Assembly: GCA_015680685.1 (NCBI GenBank)
Contig: MNCI01029147.1
Location: 150,640 to 214,639, forward strand
DNA from: Gnetum montanum
Lineage: Eukaryota; Streptophyta; Gnetopsida; Gnetales; Gnetaceae
Direction: 5' to 3'
Length of the DNA: 64,000 nt
Part shown: positions 59,040 through 64,000 of the stretch, in pieces
Numbering within the stretch: the first letter of the stretch is position 1
Layout: each line of letters opens with the position of its first letter
Position numbers and translations under genes: made by a program
The notes under the pieces: generated by a model
Told to the model about the DNA's origin: nothing
What the model saw: the letters and a program-made list of their open reading frames with translations, nothing else
The model's database searches: none

Positions 59040-59309
59040 TTGATAGCTAATCAAGAGAGCAACCCACCAATATGCATGGAACTAACTGGGGGACCAACTT
59101 GCATCCATGAAGAAAGCATAGATACATTGGAGCAAGAGTGTTGCCAACTTCCAACCCTTAATCTGAAACCACCAATCGAGAAAATTTGGAAACTATTAGA
59201 AAATTCAAATGAGTACTTCGATAGGAGAATACAAGTCTGTGTGCAATCGACCAACCCTTATCATGAACCTAGAATGGTCTATGCACATAGCACATTTGAG
59301 AGGGCATGA
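59040..59309 (+). pseudogene. F deletion junction between protease linker and integrase end
   Basis: This frame of 89 codons starts in the linker after protease (CQLPTLNLKPPIEKIWKL) and, near 59220-59240, passes into sequence like the end of integrase in E (STNPYHEPR against TKPFHE). Reverse transcriptase, RNase H and most of integrase are gone. Confidence 0.65.
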
Positions 59310-61266
59310 CCTTGCTCATTATTTCGGATCTTCCCCTTCCAACTCAGTCATGGGAAAGATGGCCACCTATGCTAATAATTTGAGGCCCTCCGTTTCTTTT
59401 TAATTTTTTTACACATTTTTATTTTACAAATTTCTTTAACTTTTCTTATTTTTGTTTTACAACATCATTTATACTTTTTCATTTCTTTGTGTGTTTGATT
59501 ATTTTGTTTGATTTGTCACCTAATAAGTGCTCCTGATGGTGGTATGAACTGTATTCCATTACTTGCTTATGTTTGGTGTTTACCTTTAAGTTATGATGTT
59601 GATACTAAGGTATGGTCCTTTTGATATAACAGGCAATGAGTCCACTTCATCCATACATCCATAAATTTCTATGGTCTCTCTTGGCTTGGAACTGTACCAT
59701 TCCTTTCTCAATAATAAGAACTATCAATGAATCGGTGATTGGGCATTTCTCAATCTAAGGAAGGACTCAAGGATTGAAAAGGATGTGACTTCAAGGGGAT
59801 TTGATGCACTTGTGTTGGCCATTCTCTTAGGTGCTTGGATGTTTTCTTCTTGAGTTTTCTTACCATTCTGACGTCGCTCCATTATCAGGAAGCTAAGCAA
59901 ATAAAAATAATAAGTCTTTGCATGGTGTGGTTCTCACACAAAAACACAAAAAAAATAAAAAATAAAAAAATAACAATGAGAATTCAAAGCACACCCCTTA
60001 GATAAAATAATCATCTAGGCTACAAGCACTAGTTATGGAACTAAAATAGACATGTTCCCTCTAACTAAGGCCCTTCTTGCTTCCTACTTTCTCCTCTTTT
60101 ATTTCATCAGTATGGTGGTGCCTCTTTGGTGGAGGCATTCATGTTACTTCAAGTGGATGGATTGGCCGAATGTATTAATGCAAAGTCACTGGATGTGGTT
60201 TTTTTAAGGCTAGATTTGGAATGAGATATACTAAGTCACCTTAACCATTAATACACACGGGACTGTACATCACCTTATTCTTGAGACACCATTCCATTCT
60301 CTTCTTTCCATCCTTCTTTCTCCATTTATCACCTCATTGTCGGTTGTATCAGTAGTCCATATTTTGGTGGATGCATTGTTTTCCTTTTCGTAAATTCTTG
60401 TGGTTAAGACTTTAATTCTTGTCTCCAAATGACATTCCTAGAGCCTACGAACTCTTTGAATGTGGGATTGTCAGGGCATTAAGGGCATGCGCCTACTTTG
60501 GGGAGGACCCACTGGCATTCCTATTTGGTGCATCCATTAATTTCCTTCCCTTAAACATTTACGCAATCATCATTTATTTTGTTCATTTCCATCTTTGACA
60601 TCCATTTTATGGATGTGACCATTGTTTCTTTTTCTCCATCTTTCTTATTCCTTATCTTTTTCCATTCTATTGCTACTGGAGGTTCACTCTTAGTCATGGG
60701 GGTCTTGGTCCAATTTTTTAAATTTTTCTCTTAACCCCTACACCTCAGGTAGTCACCAGTATTATATCTCCAAATCTACATTAGCCATATCACAACTCAA
60801 CCAATGGACCTTACATCGAAGCAAGGTATCAATTGCATTATGATTCATTTATCCTTGCTAATATCATACTGTGTTGTGTGTGCAGATGGCAATCATACAA
60901 CAACGAATTGGATCTGGAGAAAACACTTGGAATGGACTGGTGCTGAAGTGGTTATGTAAGGAACAAAATTGATGGCGTGCTTATGGATGGACAACAAAAG
61001 GTACAATCTTGGTGTTGGCAGTAGTAGACTTCTTCTTTTCTCTCTCTCTTCTCTCTTCTCTCTTAGTTGCCAAATAAGGCTAGATGTCAAATGTGTATAG
61101 TGTTCACTCTTGTTGTCATGAACACTAGTTTTTTCATGTTCTATAATGATGATCCATTCACATGTCACCCCATTCACCGTTAGTGTCATTCAAAGTCAAT
61201 AATCCCATACCTTCCCAATATTTTGTAAGGAACTCAAGGACAGGTTTTCATTCAGTCATGGGGGTA
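59310..61266 (+). other. F non-coding tract and accessory remnant
   Basis: Post-pol tract with T-rich stretch and conserved block 60473-60518. At 60884 gcagatggcaatcat resembles the accessory start of A, but only about 350 bp remain. Ends with the polypurine tract ATGGGGGTA (61258-61266). Confidence 0.55.
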
Positions 61267-62066
61267 TGATGGGACGCGATATCGCATGGGCTGCGATATC
61301 GCGTCAGCCCCTATGATATCCTATACACGATATCATAGCCCATCACTAGTTCTATAAATAAGTGGCAGCTTTTCCTTGTAAGATCATCTAGATCTAGACC
61401 CTTAGCTAAACTCTAGTAGTTTTACCATTCCAAAGATAGAATAATTTCCATGTGCCTGCAATAGTAGTCTCAAAATGAATGGATCTTTATTCAATAAAAT
61501 TGTACCTGAGCACACATTTGTGTATGGAAATAAAGATGAACCTTTTGATAAACCTTGCAGTACATGGACTAAGCTAAATAGGAATTTAATTATCATTAAA
61601 TGTTTAAATGATTTCTTAGACAATTAATCACTCTCAACCCTCAACTCTCCTATTTAAGTGCATTCAATACAATCGCTTCGAGCATGTGTGCTACGCTTGG
61701 TAACCAAGTAACGAATAGTGTTTGGTAATCCCAGTAGCATTGCACTAGTTCAAGGTGTGTATGCCAAGTGGGAACAGGTACTAATGCTAGGAAGATTAAA
61801 GCTTAGTTAGTGAAAGTTAGTTACTTAGTCTCTTCACCCTTTCCTCTCTTAGCATAGGCAATAAAAAGATAAAAGACATAAAAATCATATACCTCGGACT
61901 TACTTAACCATACAACCATGACAATACAAGTCTAGGAAGACAACGATTGATTAACCTTAAGTTTTCCATAAGCCACATAAGCACTTAGTCCTTGGAGTTC
62001 AACGAGATCATGCGTGTAACGCTTGTATTCTTATGGTTGAGTGTAGGGGTACCTATCCACTCATTA
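61267..62066 (+). repeat. F 3' LTR
   Basis: Starts TGATGGGACGCG and ends CTCATTA (changed from CTCATCA); 800 bp. Similar to the 5' copy with scattered substitutions. Confidence 0.92.
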
Positions 62067-62396
62067 GTTTGGTAATCCCAGTAGTGTTGCACTAGTTCAG
62101 GATGTGTACAGCAAGTGGAATGGATGCTGGTGTTAGGATTAGTTAGAACTTAGTTAATAAATAGTTAAGTTAAATTAGTCACTTAGTTACCTCTCTCCTT
62201 CCCTACTAGCATAGGACATAAAAACATAAAAGCTATAAAAATCATATGCCTCAAGCTTACTTAACCATAAAATCGTGACATATAGATAAGCTTGGAAAGC
62301 CAACAATCAACCAACCCATCCTTGTTCCACAAGGGCACATAAGCACTTAGTCCTTGGAATTTGACCGAATCGTGTGTGAAATGCTCGTATTTGTAT
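62067..62396 (+). repeat. E 3' LTR, right part, truncated
   Basis: Continues the LTR of E from gtttggtaatcccag to tgctcgtatttgtat, then stops about 40 bp short of the expected CTCATCA end. Confidence 0.85.
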
Positions 62397-64000
62397 CTGA
62401 TCTTGGGCTTTTTGAAAAGCTTGTTTTTTAATCTATCAACATGTAAAATTTTAGATTTATTGAAATTTATTTGATTATTCAAATATAGCCTAAAATAGGA
62501 TTAAGAATAAAATAGTTAAGTGTCCAAAACATAAATTGCGAAGTTTCAAGAAGAATATCTTTGTAATCCAAGAGAGTTATGGAGTGAGTGAATACTTGAT
62601 AGAAAACTCTTTCAACAATATACCTACTTAAAAATTTTAGAATTAATTTTAGTTTATTTACAAGTTATAATTTGTAATAAAAATGTGGTCTTGAATGTGA
62701 TTTTTAACTTCTTTAATTAATGAGAATTAGTAAATATGATGGAGGATGGATGAACTTGTAATGGGATAAATTGTGATATTAAGAATGGGATTGTACAAAA
62801 TAGGATATGGAATTATGGGACAAATTGTGGAATTTCTTCACTTATAATCATGATATGCCCACATATTTATAGCCAAATTATGGGGCCGTAATAGAATATG
62901 ATGGGAGAAATCCTATTTTAAAGAAAACTGGGCTAAAAATTCAAGAGACATAAGAAATTGGGGTCATTCTATAATTACATCCACCTATCAATATTTTAAT
63001 AAAAGTAAAAATAATAGAACTTCCTATCTTATGTGACATAATAAATCAAATATAAATGACATGGCTTTGATCCCTATTTTATAAAAAAAAAAAAAAATTG
63101 GCTTCACTTGATCTTTGTCTTTTCTTAAAGTTTGAATTTGTTGTTCATGTTTTTACTTGTATTTTATGTATTTCCATATGTAAATATGACCTTCTATCAT
63201 TGTGAATTTGGACTTATTTAAATCACTTTTTTGTCTACCTTGAAATCCACATCTTTGGCAAGTAGAGTGAATTGTTTATGAGTTACTAAAGTGCATACCA
63301 CAATTAACATATTCATCTCTTTGGCATATTTTGATATTTTATAGAAATTTATTACTTATTACTTTTTATGGATTATGTTTTGGATCATGGATCATTTTTA
63401 TGAATTAGTGAGCATATATTTAATACAATTGGATCTTTTTGATATTTCTTTAATTCTTAGATTTATATGTTATTGTCTATTTTCAATTTAGCATTAGTTT
63501 TTAGTTCACTTTACATAATTATATTATTAATTATATTTTATTCTTTCACTATATTATTTTTCTTTTCCCTTTGATCGTGGTTTCACTATTATCCCTTTTC
63601 CTTCCTTATTACTACATTAGTTCATTTCATTCTTTAGTTTCTTTTGCATTGACGATTTGTTTTTTAAGGGTTCTATATCCAATGTAATGCTCTCTAATGT
63701 ATGGTTAGGAAGGGGGATGTTATAGATTGTTCATGTAATTATAAAATTTTCTTTTATATATATATATATGCGATCTCTCAAATTTTTATCATTCATTTGC
63801 TATTTTGATCAAGGATCTAGGGACGTTGTGAATAAACAAAGATATAGTTCTTCATAGAATTGAATAATTAAAAAAAAAACTCATGTAGCCAACACTATTT
63901 TATTAGAATAAGACTAGGATGATGATGATGATTTTTTATTTTGACCAAGGGGAGTTTTTACTAATGAGATTATGATAGTCATTCAAGTATAAAAACTCAC
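62397..64000. other. AT-rich flanking DNA
   Basis: No recognisable gene or LTR. Contains a (TA)n run at about 63757-63769, an A-run at 63083 and long T-rich stretches. Short ORFs only. Confidence 0.5.

Larger units (their letters stand above)
54975..62066 (+). mobile_element. F: non-autonomous Athila-like element (gag and protease only) inside the LTR of E
   Basis: 5' LTR 54975-55761, primer site, gag, protease, then a direct jump near 59230 from the protease/RT linker to the end of integrase, post-pol tract, short accessory remnant, polypurine tract and 3' LTR 61267-62066. GTTTG duplication. About 2.7 kb of pol present in E (roughly 49650-52405) is missing. F is younger than E. Confidence 0.92.
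45281..62396 (+). mobile_element. E: Athila-like element with full gag-pol order, 3' LTR split by F and truncated
   Basis: 5' LTR 45281-46157, primer site, gag, protease, reverse transcriptase, RNase H, integrase (to about 52440), non-coding tract, polypurine tract, 3' LTR 54440-54974 continuing at 62067-62396 after F. The last about 40 bases of the 3' LTR are missing, so no duplication can be checked (left flank TTGGG). All genes carry stops, though E is the most readable pol in the family here. Confidence 0.9.

Noticed and set aside
62397-64000. A host gene in the right flank
   Set aside because: Only short ORFs, no codon bias or splice-like structure that I could support.

Overview
This 64-kb window is plant nuclear DNA made almost entirely of nested Ty3/gypsy LTR retrotransposons. 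I see no host gene, rRNA, tRNA or CRISPR array. The sequence is AT-rich apart from one GC-rich island. Mutation is slow enough that whole elements can still be read through several rounds of insertion, which suggests a large-genome seed plant, perhaps a gymnosperm; the species cannot be read from the sequence.

Layout, outermost to innermost. W (minus strand, Athila-like) runs from its 5' LTR at 43991-44901 to a cut end at 2162, where V (plus strand, only its 3' end in the window, 1-2161) abuts it. Z (minus strand, Athila-like, 7266-43001) sits in the gag of W with target duplication CTCTT. B (plus strand, Tat-like, about 3-kb LTRs, 13666-36205) sits in the integrase region of Z with duplication CTAAG. 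A (plus strand, non-autonomous Athila-like, 22352-30612) sits in B just after its integrase with duplication ATTAA. To the right, E (plus strand, Athila-like, 45281-62396) carries F (plus strand, non-autonomous, 54975-62066) inside its own 3' LTR with duplication GTTTG. Host-like DNA without recognisable genes is left at 44902-45280 and 62397-64000.

V, W, Z, E, F and A form one family: LTRs begin TGATG and end CTCATCA or close variants, the primer-binding site resembles TGGCRCCRTTGSCGGGGA (tRNA-Asp type), the Gag knuckle is CX2CX3HX4C, and a conserved non-coding tract follows pol. Z and A also carry a long accessory gene between that tract and the 3' LTR, in the position where some plant elements have an env-like gene. 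B is different: its pol has a second, archaeal/plant-type RNase H between protease and reverse transcriptase, and it has two accessory reading frames after integrase.

The observations that most deserve follow-up are: (1) the accessory gene of A, one frame of about 2.8 kb without a frameshift although the element has no pol, preceded by a promoter-like block resembling its own LTR promoter; (2) a GC-rich accessory gene in B whose single frame joins a possible plant-transposon-type domain, a coiled coil and a J-domain-like module with an HPD motif; (3) the unusual RNase H position in B; (4) exchange of the promoter-proximal repeat arrays between otherwise related LTRs. Domain calls are by eye; no database search was possible.
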